Positions 1 through 8,915 of a stretch of 64,000 nucleotides of DNA are shown here, piece after piece; position 1 is the first letter of the stretch; each line of letters begins with the position of its first letter. The notes under the pieces are model-generated. The model was not told where the DNA came from and made no database searches. It saw nothing but the letters and a program-made list of their open reading frames with translations. The translations under genes were made by a program, and so were the position numbers. This stretch comes from Achromobacter sp. HZ34 (lineage in GTDB: Bacteria; Pseudomonadota; Gammaproteobacteria; Burkholderiales; Burkholderiaceae_B), in contig NZ_NJIX01000004.1 of NCBI RefSeq assembly GCF_002209485.1, positions 248,001 to 312,000 on the forward strand, in the 5' to 3' direction.

Positions 1-33
1 AGGGTCTTCTCCTACATAGCGGGGAACTATGGA

Positions 34-39
34 CATAAT
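34..39 (+). promoter_or_regulatory. possible -10 box of the rpoH promoter
   Basis: CATAAT lies about 18 bases before the CIRCE element, so a transcript starting near base 46 would carry CIRCE at its 5' end, the usual arrangement for HrcA control. I see no convincing -35 box, so this is weak. Confidence 0.3.
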
Positions 40-51
40 GCGCATGTCCAA

Positions 52-78
52 TTAGCAGTCCAGCACTTCGAGTGCTAA
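52..78 (+). promoter_or_regulatory. CIRCE operator (HrcA binding site) upstream of rpoH
   Basis: The sequence reads TTAGCAGTC, nine bases, GAGTGCTAA. The CIRCE consensus is TTAGCACTC-N9-GAGTGCTAA, so 17 of 18 arm positions match and the spacer is exactly 9. HrcA is the heat-inducible repressor that binds CIRCE upstream of chaperone operons. Its place 42 bases before the rpoH start implies that HrcA represses the heat-shock sigma factor, linking the two heat-shock regulons. Confidence 0.88.
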
Positions 79-120
79 CATCAGTTCCACTTTATTAAGG
101 TTTCCTGGAGAAAACTCACC

Positions 121-1005
121 ATGAAACAGGCAAATTCCTCGTTGACGGTCTCTTCCAACGCCCTGGCTCTGGCTATCGCCAATCCCGGCTCGCTGGGGAC
201 GATCGACGCGTATATATCGGCTGTGAATCGTCTGCCGGTCCTGACCGCTGAGCAGGAGACTTCGCTCGGCCGCCGTCTGCGCGACAACGATGACCTTGGC
301 GCCGCCCGTGAGCTCGTGCTGTCGCACCTGCGCCTGGTGGTGTCCGTTGCCCGCCAATATCTAGGCTATGGCCTGCCCCATGCCGACCTGATCCAGGAAG
401 GCAATGTCGGCCTGATGAAGGCCGTGAAGCGTTTCGACCCTGAGCGCGGTGTGCGCCTGGTGTCCTTTGCCGTGCACTGGATCAAGGCGGAAATCCACGA
501 GTACATCGTCAAGAACTGGCGCCTGGTCAAGGTGGCGACCACCAAGGCCCAGCGCAAGCTGTTCTTCAACCTGCGCAGCATGCGTCCGGACGGCAAGACC
601 CTGGACAGCGAGAAGGTCGACGAGATCGCGCGCGAGCTGAACGTGCGTCGTGAAGACGTCAGCGAGATGGAAGTGCGGATGTCCGGCCGTGAACTGTCGC
701 TGGAAAGCCAGGACGACGATGAGGATACCTATGCGCCCATCGCCTACCTGTCCGACGAAGGCCGGCAGGAACCGACCCGGGTGCTGGAACGCAAGGCGCG
801 CGAACAGTTGCAAGGCGACGGCCTGAACGGCGCCCTGGACAAGCTGGACGCACGTTCCCGCCGCATCATCCAGGCGCGTTGGCTGCAGGACGACGGCGGT
901 TCCACGCTGCATGAGCTGGCCGATGAGTTCGGCGTTTCGGCGGAACGCATCCGCCAGATCGAATCGGCGGCGCTGAAAAAGATGCGTGGGACGCTGGCGG
1001 CGTAA
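121..1005 (+). CDS. rpoH: RNA polymerase heat-shock sigma factor RpoH (sigma-32)
   Basis: This 294-residue sigma-70 family protein directs RNA polymerase to heat-shock promoters. Region 2 is clear (DLIQEGNVGLMKAVKRFDP around residues 97-115, then the aromatic-rich FAVHWIKAEIHEYI). It is followed by the RpoH box QRKLFFNLR (about 150-158), which separates sigma-32 from RpoD and is involved in chaperone and FtsH control. Region 4 ends with the helix-turn-helix FGVSAERIRQIESAALKKM. GGAG sits 10 bases before the ATG. The gene stands alone between a CIRCE operator and a candidate sRNA/terminator. Length is normal for the family. Confidence 0.96.
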   Translation: MKQANSSLTVSSNALALAIANPGSLGTIDAYISAVNRLPVLTAEQETSLGRRLRDNDDLGAARELVLSHLRLVVSVARQYLGYGLPHADLIQEGNVGLMKAVKRFDPERGVRLVSFAVHWIKAEIHEYIVKNWRLVKVATTKAQRKLFFNLRSMRPDGKTLDSEKVDEIARELNVRREDVSEMEVRMSGRELSLESQDDDEDTYAPIAYLSDEGRQEPTRVLERKAREQLQGDGLNGALDKLDARSRRIIQARWLQDDGGSTLHELADEFGVSAERIRQIESAALKKMRGTLAA

Positions 1006-1089
1006 CGGGTGGATACACATCGCGGGGAAAATACATAATCCTGGCGAAACTAAATTCCCCGCTGGTTACCTAATCAATTCGGGCTGCAT

Positions 1090-1197
1090 GCTGATCGCAA
1101 TGCCAGTATTGCGGCCCTCACCTGTCTCGGCTTCTCCTCTTTCCCCTCCCCTATGAGACAGGTGGTTTACGGGGCACCTGTGGGTGCCCCGTTTTTT
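1090..1197 (+). ncRNA. candidate small RNA with C/U-rich loop downstream of rpoH
   Basis: Three hairpins follow one another. Hairpin 1 is CGCAAT/ATTGCG (1096-1113, 6-base loop). Hairpin 2 is CACCTGTCTC/GAGACAGGTG, a perfect 10-bp stem (1119-1164) around a 26-base loop that is almost all C and U and contains CTCCT and CCCCTCCCC. Hairpin 3 is an intrinsic terminator (1171-1197). A pyrimidine loop complementary to Shine-Dalgarno sequences plus a Rho-independent end is typical of base-pairing sRNAs. The 5' end is unknown; it could also be an sRNA released from the rpoH 3' UTR. Confidence 0.5.
1171..1197 (+). terminator. Rho-independent terminator after rpoH / candidate sRNA
   Basis: GGGGCACC-TGTG-GGTGCCCC forms a perfect 8-bp stem with a 4-base loop, followed by GTTTTTT. 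This is a strong intrinsic terminator on the plus strand. It ends the rpoH transcript, the candidate sRNA, or both. Confidence 0.92.
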
Positions 1198-1300
1198 ATT
1201 GCCGTCGCAAGTGCCGTGGAAATCGATTCGGCCTGAGGACAGGTCGTCGACATCGACCGCTGCCACGGCGACCCAGGGGGGATTTTCCCTCTCCGCCGCT

Positions 1301-2176
1301 TCACGCGGCCTGGTCCGCTTCCAGCTGCTCCCACCCTTGCAACATGGCTTCCCATGCCCGGGGGTCCAGGCGCCGCACGCCGGTGGCCAGTGAGCCGTCC
1401 GGGTACAGCTTCAGCCAGCGATAGCCGGGCGCACTGGTATCCATGCGATGGCGGCCATCGCGGATGGTGAACTGGAAGCAGGTGGACGGCGAGGCCAGCA
1501 GGCGCATATTGCCGCGCCGGCGATCGAATTCCTGATGCACGTGGCCCCAAAGCAGGACACGGATATTGCGCCAGCGGCCCAGGTGGCGGAACAGTTCGGT
1601 GGCGTTGTCCAGCATCATGGTGTCGTGCCAGTCCGGCGTCATGGGCACGGCATTGTGATGCAGGGCCACCAGCACCGGCCGCGGCCCCGCGCTGGCGGCG
1701 GCGGTATCCAGCACTTCCAGCTGGTGGCGGTCCAGATGGCCGGCATTGGAACCGCTTACCGTGGAGTTCAACGCGATGACGCGCCAGGCGCCTACATCGG
1801 TCACCGGCTTGGCCCAGTGGCCCAGGGTGCGCGTCAGCATGGCGGGTGAATCATGATTGCCGGGCAGGCAGCGCACGGGCAAACCCAGTTCGCCCACCAC
1901 GCGGGCGAAGCGGCGGTAGGCCGGCTCGCTGCCGTCCTGGGAAAGGTCGCCCGTTGCCAGCACCAGGTCGGCATCGCCATGTTCACGGTGGATCTGGTCC
2001 ACCACGGCACGCAGGCTGGCCTCCGTATCGACACCCAGCATCAGGGTGGAATCCGCGCCCAGGTGGGCATCGCTCAAATGGATCAATAGAACCGGTCGGT
2101 CGGCATCGGCCGATGGCAGTGGCCGGATGGCGCCGGAGGGGAGGCCGGTGAGCGCGGACGGGGGAACAGGGGGCAA
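1301..2176 (-). CDS. cpdA: CpdA-type 3',5'-cyclic-AMP phosphodiesterase (calcineurin-like metallophosphoesterase)
   Basis: The class III phosphodiesterase motifs occur in order: SDAHLG, GDLSQDG, GNHD, a histidine in ALHHNAV and GHVHQEFD. These form the dinuclear metal site that hydrolyses cAMP to AMP in the cytoplasm; GHVHQE is typical of CpdA. The frame stays open to 2368, but the upstream part is not family-like. I chose TTG at 2176 because GGAG lies 6 bases before it, giving about 291 residues; GTG at 2227 is an alternative. The gene is divergent from an antiporter that carries a cyclic-nucleotide-binding domain. Confidence 0.82.
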   Translation of the reverse strand: MPPVPPSALTGLPSGAIRPLPSADADRPVLLIHLSDAHLGADSTLMLGVDTEASLRAVVDQIHREHGDADLVLATGDLSQDGSEPAYRRFARVVGELGLPVRCLPGNHDSPAMLTRTLGHWAKPVTDVGAWRVIALNSTVSGSNAGHLDRHQLEVLDTAAASAGPRPVLVALHHNAVPMTPDWHDTMMLDNATELFRHLGRWRNIRVLLWGHVHQEFDRRRGNMRLLASPSTCFQFTIRDGRHRMDTSAPGYRWLKLYPDGSLATGVRRLDPRAWEAMLQGWEQLEADQAA

Positions 2177-2395
2177 GGGGAACTCCGGCAACGGTATAGA
2201 TAGCGCGATAGGGCACGCTGTCTTCACCTTAGCGAAATTCAGGCAGCTGCGGCATCCTCCACGCCTCAATTCGCGTAACCAAAAGTGCTTTCGGATTCCC
2301 TTCAAAACCCTATTCAGGTCGCCATATCCCGCGATCCGCCGATAAAGTCCGCTATCCTCTACGGTCAACGGGATAAGGGCGCGGGATTAAACAAT

Positions 2396-4939
2396 ATGGA
2401 TGTGGGAATACTTGTTTTCGGACTGGCGACGCTGCTCACGCTGGTGTGCTTCATGCCGCCTTTGGCGGGCCGGCTGAAACTGCCCTACTCCGTGCTGCTG
2501 GCCATCGTCGGCTGCCTGCTGGGACTGGGCGTGCACATCCATGGCTGGGCGCCGCCGGTGGTGGCGGACATGCTGGACTCGATCGAGAAGTTCGAGATTT
2601 CCTCGGAAACTTTCCTTACCGTTTTCCTGCCCGTCCTGCTGTTCGAAACCGCCTTGTCGATGAACGTGCGGCGCCTGCTGGACGATATCGGCCCCATCCT
2701 GATGATGGCCATCGTGGCGGTGCTGGTGTGCACGGTGGTGGTGGGCTATACCCTGCACATGCTGTCGCCGTATGGACTGGTGGTGTGCCTGCTGCTGGGC
2801 GCCATCGTCGCCACCACCGATCCGGCGGCGGTGGTCAGCATCTTCCGCGACCTGGGCGCGCCCAAGCGCCTGACCACGCTGGTGGAGGGCGAAAGCCTGT
2901 TCAATGACGCCGCGTCGATTTCCTTGTATTCGGTGCTGCTGGCCGTCATCACGGGGCAGAGCAAGCTGTCGGTGGGCAATGTCTTCACCGATTTCGTCAT
3001 CCACTTCATCGGCGGCGGCCTGGCCGGCTATGTCATGGGGCGCCTGGCCTGCTACCTGTTCGCGTGGCTGCGCGGTTTCCCGGCCGCGGAGATCACGCTG
3101 ACCCTGACCCTGGCCTATCTCACCTTCTACGTCTCCGAGCATTACCTGGGCGTGTCCGGCGTGGTGGGCACGGTAATCGCCGGCCTGGTGGTGGGGTCGA
3201 CAGGCCGCACGCGCATGGCGCCGACCACCTTCGAGTACCTGACCAGCGCGTGGGCGCAATTCGGCTTCTGGGCCAATTCGCTGATCTTCCTGTTCGCCGC
3301 CATGCTGATCCCGCGCATCATGGAACACGCGACCGGCGCCGACCTGTGGCTGATCCTGGTGCTGTTCGTCGCCACCCTGGTGGCGCGCGCCATCGTGGTG
3401 TTCGGCATGCTGCCCTTGCTCAAGCTGACGCGGCTGCGCGCCCGGGTCAGCCGCGCCTACAAGACCGTCATGCTGTGGGGCGGCCTGCGTGGCGCCGTCT
3501 CGCTGGCCCTGGCCCTGGCGGTGACCGAACGCAATGACGTGCCGGAGACGGCGCGCCAGTTCGTCGCGGTGGCGACCACCGGTTTCGTGCTGATGACCCT
3601 GTTCATCAACGGCATCAGCCTGCGGCCGCTGATGCGCCTGCTGCGCCTGAACGAGTTGTCGCAGATGGAACGCACCATCCGCAACCAGGCGGTGATGGTG
3701 GCGCTGGAGGACTTGCAGGACAAGACCGATGACGTGGCCAGCGCGGACCATATCGGCCCGGAAGTGCGCGAGCGCATTCGGACGGTGTTCGACACCAGCC
3801 TGCAGGAAGTGCGCGACGCCGAGGTCAGCAGCATGTCGCTGGACGCGCGGGTGTCGGTGGGCCTGGCCATCCTGGCGCGGCGCGAGGAGGAAATGTTCTT
3901 CGACGTGCTGAAGGCCCAGATCGTCGACTGGCGGCTGGCGGAATCGCTGTTGGCGCGCTCGGAACGGCTGGAAGACGCCGTCCGCGCGGGCGGCCTGGGC
4001 GGTTTCGAGAATGGCATCGCCGCCGACGTGCGCTACTCCAAGGGCTTCCGCGTGGCCTTGCGGATGCACTATCTGTTCGGCTGGCAGCGCTGGCTGGCCT
4101 CGGAACTGGGCCAGCGTTTCGCCGCCCTGATGTGCAAGCGTACCGTGGCGCAAAGGCTGATCGCCTTCGCCGGACAGCAGATCAAGCCGATGCTGGGCGA
4201 GGAAACCGCCGAGGTGCTGGTGCGGGCGCACCAGCGCCGCCTGGATGCCATCGAGAACGCGCTGCAGGCGCTCAACCTGCAATATCCGTCCTATGCGCTG
4301 TGGCTGCAGGAAAGCTACCTGGGCCGCGTGGCGCGGCAGCTGGAGCGGATGCGCTACCGCGAGATGCTGGGGCAGTCGCTGATCAGCGGGGAAGTCTATG
4401 CCGACCTGGTGGAGAAGCTGGAAGCGCGCTGGGGCCACATCGACCGCCATCCGCCGCTGGACATCGAAATGAGCGCTACCGAGCTGGTCAAGCGCGTGCC
4501 CCTGTTCGAAAGTCTAAGCGCGGACTCCTTGCGCGCCATTTGCAAGCTGCTCAAGCCGCGCCTGGCGCTGCCCGACCAGGTGGTGCTGGGACATGGGCGC
4601 AATGTCGATGCCATGTGCTTCGTCGCTTCGGGCGCGGTGACGGTGCACCTGCCGGATCACACGACCGTGGAACTGGGCAGCGGCGAATTCTTCGGCGAAC
4701 TGGCCTTGCTGGGCGAGCAGGTGATGATGCCGGAGGTCACCTCTTTGGGCTATAGCAAACTGCTGATGATGTCGGCGCGCGATTTCCGCGCCCTGCTGGC
4801 GGGCGATCCGTCGCTGCGCGAGGGCATAGAGATCGTGGCGCGCCAGCGGATGCGGGCCATCGAGGTGTGGCGGCAGTTCTCGTCCACGGGGACCACGACG
4901 CCTGCCTCGTCTCCTGCGCCCGGGCAGCCGCAATCCTAG
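2396..4939 (+). CDS. NhaP/CPA1-type cation:proton antiporter with C-terminal cyclic-nucleotide-binding domain
   Basis: This is a membrane protein of 847 residues. Residues about 1-400 form the CPA1 Na+/H+ exchanger domain with many hydrophobic segments, including ATTDPAAVVSI and EGESLFNDAAS, the ion-site motifs of the NhaP/SOD2/NHE family. A long helical cytoplasmic stretch follows, and the last 130 or so residues form a cyclic-nucleotide-binding fold with the cassette GEFFGELALLGEQ. The arginine that normally binds the cyclic phosphate (in R-S/T-A) is replaced by PEVTS, so cAMP binding is doubtful. ATG 2396 is chosen because homology begins there. It converges with the NUDIX gene one base downstream. 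Confidence 0.88.
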   Translation: MDVGILVFGLATLLTLVCFMPPLAGRLKLPYSVLLAIVGCLLGLGVHIHGWAPPVVADMLDSIEKFEISSETFLTVFLPVLLFETALSMNVRRLLDDIGPILMMAIVAVLVCTVVVGYTLHMLSPYGLVVCLLLGAIVATTDPAAVVSIFRDLGAPKRLTTLVEGESLFNDAASISLYSVLLAVITGQSKLSVGNVFTDFVIHFIGGGLAGYVMGRLACYLFAWLRGFPAAEITLTLTLAYLTFYVSEHYLGVSGVVGTVIAGLVVGSTGRTRMAPTTFEYLTSAWAQFGFWANSLIFLFAAMLIPRIMEHATGADLWLILVLFVATLVARAIVVFGMLPLLKLTRLRARVSRAYKTVMLWGGLRGAVSLALALAVTERNDVPETARQFVAVATTGFVLMTLFINGISLRPLMRLLRLNELSQMERTIRNQAVMVALEDLQDKTDDVASADHIGPEVRERIRTVFDTSLQEVRDAEVSSMSLDARVSVGLAILARREEEMFFDVLKAQIVDWRLAESLLARSERLEDAVRAGGLGGFENGIAADVRYSKGFRVALRMHYLFGWQRWLASELGQRFAALMCKRTVAQRLIAFAGQQIKPMLGEETAEVLVRAHQRRLDAIENALQALNLQYPSYALWLQESYLGRVARQLERMRYREMLGQSLISGEVYADLVEKLEARWGHIDRHPPLDIEMSATELVKRVPLFESLSADSLRAICKLLKPRLALPDQVVLGHGRNVDAMCFVASGAVTVHLPDHTTVELGSGEFFGELALLGEQVMMPEVTSLGYSKLLMMSARDFRALLAGDPSLREGIEIVARQRMRAIEVWRQFSSTGTTTPASSPAPGQPQS

Positions 4940-4940
4940 G

Positions 4941-5822
4941 CTAAGCCCGCATCAGTTCGTCGGCGATGACCAGTGCGGCTTCCAGGGTGAATTCGCCGGC
5001 CGCCACCATGGCCAGGGCACGCGCCGGCTCGACCGTGGCGATCTCCATGACCTCGCCGTCCCGGTTGGCCGGCCGCACATGCGGCGGCAGCACGCAGCGG
5101 CTGACCAGCAGGTCTTCCACCTGATAGCCCTCGGGCAGGCGGCGCTGCATGCGCAATATCGTGCGCATGGGTTCGCGTGCCTGGATGTCGGGCACGTCCA
5201 GCCCGGCTTCCTCGCCGCATTCACGCACCAGCGCCAGGTCCAGGTCTTCCCCGCTGCCGGCGAGGCCGCCCACCAGCGTGTCCCACATGCCGGGATCGGT
5301 GGACTTGCTCAAGGCCCGGCGCGCGATCCACAGGCGGCCATCGGGCGTCCACGCATTCAGATGCACGGCGCGCGTCAGCAGGCCCAGCGGGCGTACCGCG
5401 GCACGCTCGATGGCGCCGACCGGGCGGCCTGCCTGGTCCAGTACGTCCAGCAATTCGTCGCGCCAGCCGCGCAGGCAGTTGGCATCGCGCAGCGCCTGGG
5501 CCACACCGGCCAGGAGCGTGTCCAGCGCCACCCCGGGTACCAGGGTTTGACCTAATTCCAGAGCGTCCCGCGAGACCACTACGCCAGACAGATGACGCAG
5601 TGCATCACAGGCCGCCAGGGTGGCCCTGCCACAGGGCTGGCCAGCGACGAAGACCGGGCGTGATAGTTCCGGTGTCGGCTCCACCGCGCGCTCGCGCAGC
5701 AAGGCATATAGGGCCTTTGCCTGGTCTGCCAGCGAGGGCCGGTGGGCCTCGTCCGGAAGGGTACCGGCGGCGGGGTGGACGGCAGTGTCCGGGAGCGGGA
5801 TGGGCATGGTTTTTTGCTGCAT
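4941..5822 (-). CDS. NUDIX hydrolase with N-terminal DUF4743-like domain
   Basis: A complete Nudix box is present: G, five residues, E, seven residues, RECGEEAGL (within GLAGSGEDLDLALVRECGEE, about residues 190-212), the divalent-metal site of nucleoside-diphosphate-linked pyrophosphatases. The N-terminal 130 residues resemble the DUF4743 domain found before Nudix in thiamine-pyrophosphokinase-related proteins. The length, 293 residues, fits that family. Substrate cannot be read from sequence. ATG at 5807 (MPIPLP) is an alternative start. The gene is monocistronic and divergent from the cox promoter. Confidence 0.85.
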   Translation of the reverse strand: MQQKTMPIPLPDTAVHPAAGTLPDEAHRPSLADQAKALYALLRERAVEPTPELSRPVFVAGQPCGRATLAACDALRHLSGVVVSRDALELGQTLVPGVALDTLLAGVAQALRDANCLRGWRDELLDVLDQAGRPVGAIERAAVRPLGLLTRAVHLNAWTPDGRLWIARRALSKSTDPGMWDTLVGGLAGSGEDLDLALVRECGEEAGLDVPDIQAREPMRTILRMQRRLPEGYQVEDLLVSRCVLPPHVRPANRDGEVMEIATVEPARALAMVAAGEFTLEAALVIADELMRA

Positions 5823-5873
5823 GGCGGCGATTCTAGTGCAGGGGCGGCGGGTCGTGCGATCGGGTAGTCAGCA

Positions 5874-5902
5874 ATTACACGAAGTGACGTGTCCGTTATA
5901 AT
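5874..5902 (+). promoter_or_regulatory. sigma-70 promoter of the cox operon
   Basis: A perfect -10 TATAAT (5897-5902) lies 17 bases after ATTACA (5874-5879, 4 of 6 matches to TTGACA). The predicted start near 5909 leaves a leader of about 140 bases before coxB. The leader contains CCGTG/CACGG and other short inverted repeats but matches no riboswitch I know. Confidence 0.6.
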
Positions 5903-6050
5903 CCGCCGGTTTCTTTGTGATTCGAGCTGGATCGAAGGGGTGGCAAGGCTCCCCAAGAATCCGCCAACCAATAATTACGCGTTTCCGTGTCTGTCCACGG
6001 TGTAACCGCGGTTGGGTAGGGCCTCACGCGTACGTGCAAAAAGGGTCAGC

Positions 6051-7211
6051 ATGAAGAAGTGGTGGAGAGGGATTCCCGGCGCCTGTGCCATGCTGGTTGG
6101 CGGCGGGGCTTGGGCGCAGGTCAACGATATGCCCGGAGGACCGAAGGTCAATCAGCTGAATCTGCATGAAGGTGTTACGCAGATTGCGCATGACGTGATG
6201 TGGTTGCACTGGATGATGCTCGCCATTTGTGTGGTGATCTTCATCGGCGTCTTCGGCGTCATGTTCTATTCCATTTGGGCGCACCGCAAATCGCGCGGCG
6301 CCGTGTCAGCCACCTTCCACGAACACGTCGGCGTCGAAGTGGCGTGGACGGTCATCCCCTTCTTCATCGTCATCGCCATGGCGCTGCCGGCCACCAAGGC
6401 CGTGGTTGCCATGAAAGACACGTCCAGTCCGGACGTGACGATCAAGGCCACCGGCTACCAGTGGAAGTGGGGTTACGAGTACCTCGACGGCGCCGCCAAC
6501 GGGGTCAAGTTCTACTCCAACCTGTCCACGCCGCGGGCCCAGATCGAGAACCGCGAGCCCAAGGGCGAGTTCTACCTGATGGAAGTCGACAACCCCATGG
6601 TGGTGCCGGTCGACCAGAAGGTGCGCATCATCACGACGGCGGTGGACGTGATCCACTCCTGGATGATCCCGGACTTCGGCGTCAAGCAGGATGCGATTCC
6701 CGGCTTCCTGCGCGATACCTGGTTCCGCGCCGAGAAGGTCGGCACCTATCGCGGCCAATGCGCCGAGCTCTGTGGCAAGGACCACGCCTTCATGCCCATC
6801 GTGGTGACGGTGTTGTCCAAGGAAGACTATGCCAAGTGGGCCGACGAGCAAAAGAAGAAGATGGCCGCGGCGGCCGATGACCCCAACAAGGATTGGACCG
6901 AGCCCGAGCTGATCGCCCGTGGCGAGAAGGTGTTCGGCGCGAATTGCGTGGTCTGTCACCAGGCCAACGGCAAGGGCGTGCCGGGGTCCTTCCCGGCGCT
7001 GGACGGCGACCATATCGTGCTGGGGCCCAAGGCCGAGCAGATCAAGACGGTGCTGCTGGGCCATCCGGGCACCGCCATGCCTGCCTTCGGCGGCCAGTTG
7101 AACGATGTGGAGATCGCTTCGGTGATCACCTACACGCGTCACGCCTGGGACAACAAGGGCAAGGGCCAGGATCCGACCATCAAGCCGGCCGACGTCAAAG
7201 GGGCGCGCTGA
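6051..7211 (+). CDS. coxB: cytochrome c oxidase subunit II with fused cytochrome c domain
   Basis: Subunit II of the aa3 oxidase accepts electrons at the binuclear Cu(A) site in the periplasm. A signal sequence ending AWAQ is followed by two membrane hairpin segments and the cupredoxin domain. The latter carries IHSWMIPDFGVKQDAIPG and QCAELCGKDHAFMP, the Cu(A) His, Cys, Glu, Cys, His and Met ligands. A C-terminal cytochrome c domain has the haem site CVVCH and a distal Met near TAMPAFGG, making this the caa3-like form. ATG 6051 follows AAGGG; the protein is 386 residues. It is the first gene of the cox cluster. Confidence 0.95.
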   Translation: MKKWWRGIPGACAMLVGGGAWAQVNDMPGGPKVNQLNLHEGVTQIAHDVMWLHWMMLAICVVIFIGVFGVMFYSIWAHRKSRGAVSATFHEHVGVEVAWTVIPFFIVIAMALPATKAVVAMKDTSSPDVTIKATGYQWKWGYEYLDGAANGVKFYSNLSTPRAQIENREPKGEFYLMEVDNPMVVPVDQKVRIITTAVDVIHSWMIPDFGVKQDAIPGFLRDTWFRAEKVGTYRGQCAELCGKDHAFMPIVVTVLSKEDYAKWADEQKKKMAAAADDPNKDWTEPELIARGEKVFGANCVVCHQANGKGVPGSFPALDGDHIVLGPKAEQIKTVLLGHPGTAMPAFGGQLNDVEIASVITYTRHAWDNKGKGQDPTIKPADVKGAR

Positions 7212-7244
7212 GCGCGCCGGATGCGGCGGCCCGCTGGCCGCCGC
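7202..7244 (+). other. double RNA hairpin between coxB and coxA
   Basis: GGCGCGC-TGA-GCGCGCC (7202-7218) is a perfect 7-bp stem with the coxB stop codon as its loop. It is followed by GCGGCGGCC-CGCT-GGCCGCCGC (7223-7244), a perfect 9-bp stem. No T-tract follows, so this is more likely an RNA stability or processing element, or a partial Rho-dependent end, than an intrinsic terminator. Confidence 0.6.
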
Positions 7245-7310
7245 GTTAGCAACCGAGCATATAACCCGGTCCCGCCACAGGGGCCGGCGCCAAGCGGCAA
7301 GGAGTCCATC

Positions 7311-8912
7311 ATGAGCAGCGTCACTGTCGACCACGTCTCGCCGGGCCATGGTCACGATGACCATCACCACGCCATGCCCACGGGCTGGCGGCGCTGGTTG
7401 TTCGCCACCAATCACAAAGACATCGGGACGATGTATCTCATCTTCTCGTTCGTCATGCTGCTGGAGGGCGGTACGCTGGCCCTGTTGCTGCGCACCGAAT
7501 TGTTCGAGCCGGGATTGCAGTTCTTCCGGCCCGAGCTGTTCAACCAGTTCACCACCATGCACGGCCTGGTGATGGTGTTCGGCGCCATCATGCCGGCCTT
7601 CGTCGGCTTCGCGAACTGGATGATTCCCCTGCAAGTCGGTGCGTCGGACATGGCCTTCGCGCGGATGAACAACTTCAGCTTCTGGCTGCTGCCGGTGGCC
7701 GCGCTTATCCTGACCGCGTCCTTCTTCGCGCCGGGTGGCGCCACCGCCGCCGGCTGGACCCTGTATGCGCCCCTGTCGCTGCAGATGGGGCCTGGCATGG
7801 ACATGGCCATCTTCGCCATGCACATCATGGGCGCGTCGTCCATCATGGGCGCGATCAACGTCATCGTGACCATCCTGAACATGCGCGCGCCCGGCATGAC
7901 GCTGATGAAGATGCCGCTGTTCTGCTGGACCTGGCTGATCACCGCCTTCCTGCTGATCGCCGTGATGCCGGTGCTGGCCGCCGCCATCACCATGGTGCTG
8001 ACCGACCGCCACTTCGGCACGGGCTTCTTCAACGCCGCCGCTGGTGGCGACCCCGTGCTGTACCAGCACGTATTCTGGTTCTTCGGGCACCCCGAGGTCT
8101 ACATCATGATCCTGCCGGCCTTCGGCATCGTGTCGGCCGTGGTGCCGGCCTTTGCCCGCAAGCGCCTGTTCGGCTATGCCTCGATGGTCTACGCCACCGC
8201 CGCCATCGCGGTGCTGTCCTTCATCGTCTGGGCCCACCACATGTTCACCACGGGCATGCCGGTGACCGGCCAGCTGTACTTCATGTACGCCACCATGCTG
8301 ATCTCCATCCCCACGGGCGTGAAGGTGTTCAACTGGGTGGCCACCATGTGGCGCGGGTCGATGACCTTCGAAACGCCCATGCTGTTCGCCATCGGCTTCA
8401 TCTTCGTGTTCACCATCGGCGGCTTCACCGGGCTGATCCTGTCGGTGGCGCCCATCGACATCCAGGTGCAGGACACGTATTACGTGGTGGCCCACTTCCA
8501 CTACGTGCTGGTGGCCGGTTCGCTGTTCGGCCTGTTCGCGGGAGCCTACTACTGGGTGCCCAAGTGGACCGGCCGCATGTACAACGAGAAGCTGGGCAAG
8601 CTGCATTTCTGGTTCTCGCTGCTGTCGTTCAACCTGACCTTCTTCCCCATGCACTTCCTGGGCCTGGCGGGCATGCCGCGCCGTTATGCCGACTACGCCG
8701 CGCAGTTCACCACCTTCCACCAGATCGCCACCATCGGCGCCTTCTGGTTCGGCCTGTCGCAGCTGATCTTCCTGTACACCATGCTGCGCTGCTTCGCCGG
8801 CAAGGGCGAGCCCGCGCCGGCCAAGCCCTGGGAAGGCGCCGAAGGGCTGGAATGGACGGTGCCGTCGCCGGCGCCCTTCCACACCTTCGTGGAACCGCCG
8901 GAGGTGAAGTAA
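7311..8912 (+). CDS. coxA: cytochrome c oxidase subunit I
   Basis: This is the catalytic haem-copper subunit of aa3 oxidase, a 12-helix inner-membrane protein that reduces O2 and pumps protons. Haem a/a3 and Cu(B) ligands are visible: the early MHGLVM histidine, [11 protein letters not shown] (Cu(B) His cross-linked to Tyr), AHHMFTTG (two histidines) and VAHFHYVL (haem a and a3 histidines). The Glu of GHPE marks a type A1 proton channel. ATG 7311 follows AAGGAG at 6 bases; 533 residues is normal. The N-terminus is histidine-rich (HGHDDHHH). Confidence 0.97.
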   Translation: MSSVTVDHVSPGHGHDDHHHAMPTGWRRWLFATNHKDIGTMYLIFSFVMLLEGGTLALLLRTELFEPGLQFFRPELFNQFTTMHGLVMVFGAIMPAFVGFANWMIPLQVGASDMAFARMNNFSFWLLPVAALILTASFFAPGGATAAGWTLYAPLSLQMGPGMDMAIFAMHIMGASSIMGAINVIVTILNMRAPGMTLMKMPLFCWTWLITAFLLIAVMPVLAAAITMVLTDRHFGTGFFNAAAGGDPVLYQHVFWFFGHPEVYIMILPAFGIVSAVVPAFARKRLFGYASMVYATAAIAVLSFIVWAHHMFTTGMPVTGQLYFMYATMLISIPTGVKVFNWVATMWRGSMTFETPMLFAIGFIFVFTIGGFTGLILSVAPIDIQVQDTYYVVAHFHYVLVAGSLFGLFAGAYYWVPKWTGRMYNEKLGKLHFWFSLLSFNLTFFPMHFLGLAGMPRRYADYAAQFTTFHQIATIGAFWFGLSQLIFLYTMLRCFAGKGEPAPAKPWEGAEGLEWTVPSPAPFHTFVEPPEVK

Positions 8913-8915
8913 GCC

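Noticed and set aside
1022-1062. 8-bp inverted repeat GCGGGGAA/TTCCCCGC after rpoH
   Set aside because: The 25-base loop and lack of a T-tract make it a poor terminator; it may be incidental, and a better terminator follows.
2387-4450. 687-residue open frame antisense to the antiporter gene
   Set aside because: His/Gln/Arg-rich composition without domains, opposite a clear CPA1 antiporter; a codon-bias shadow.
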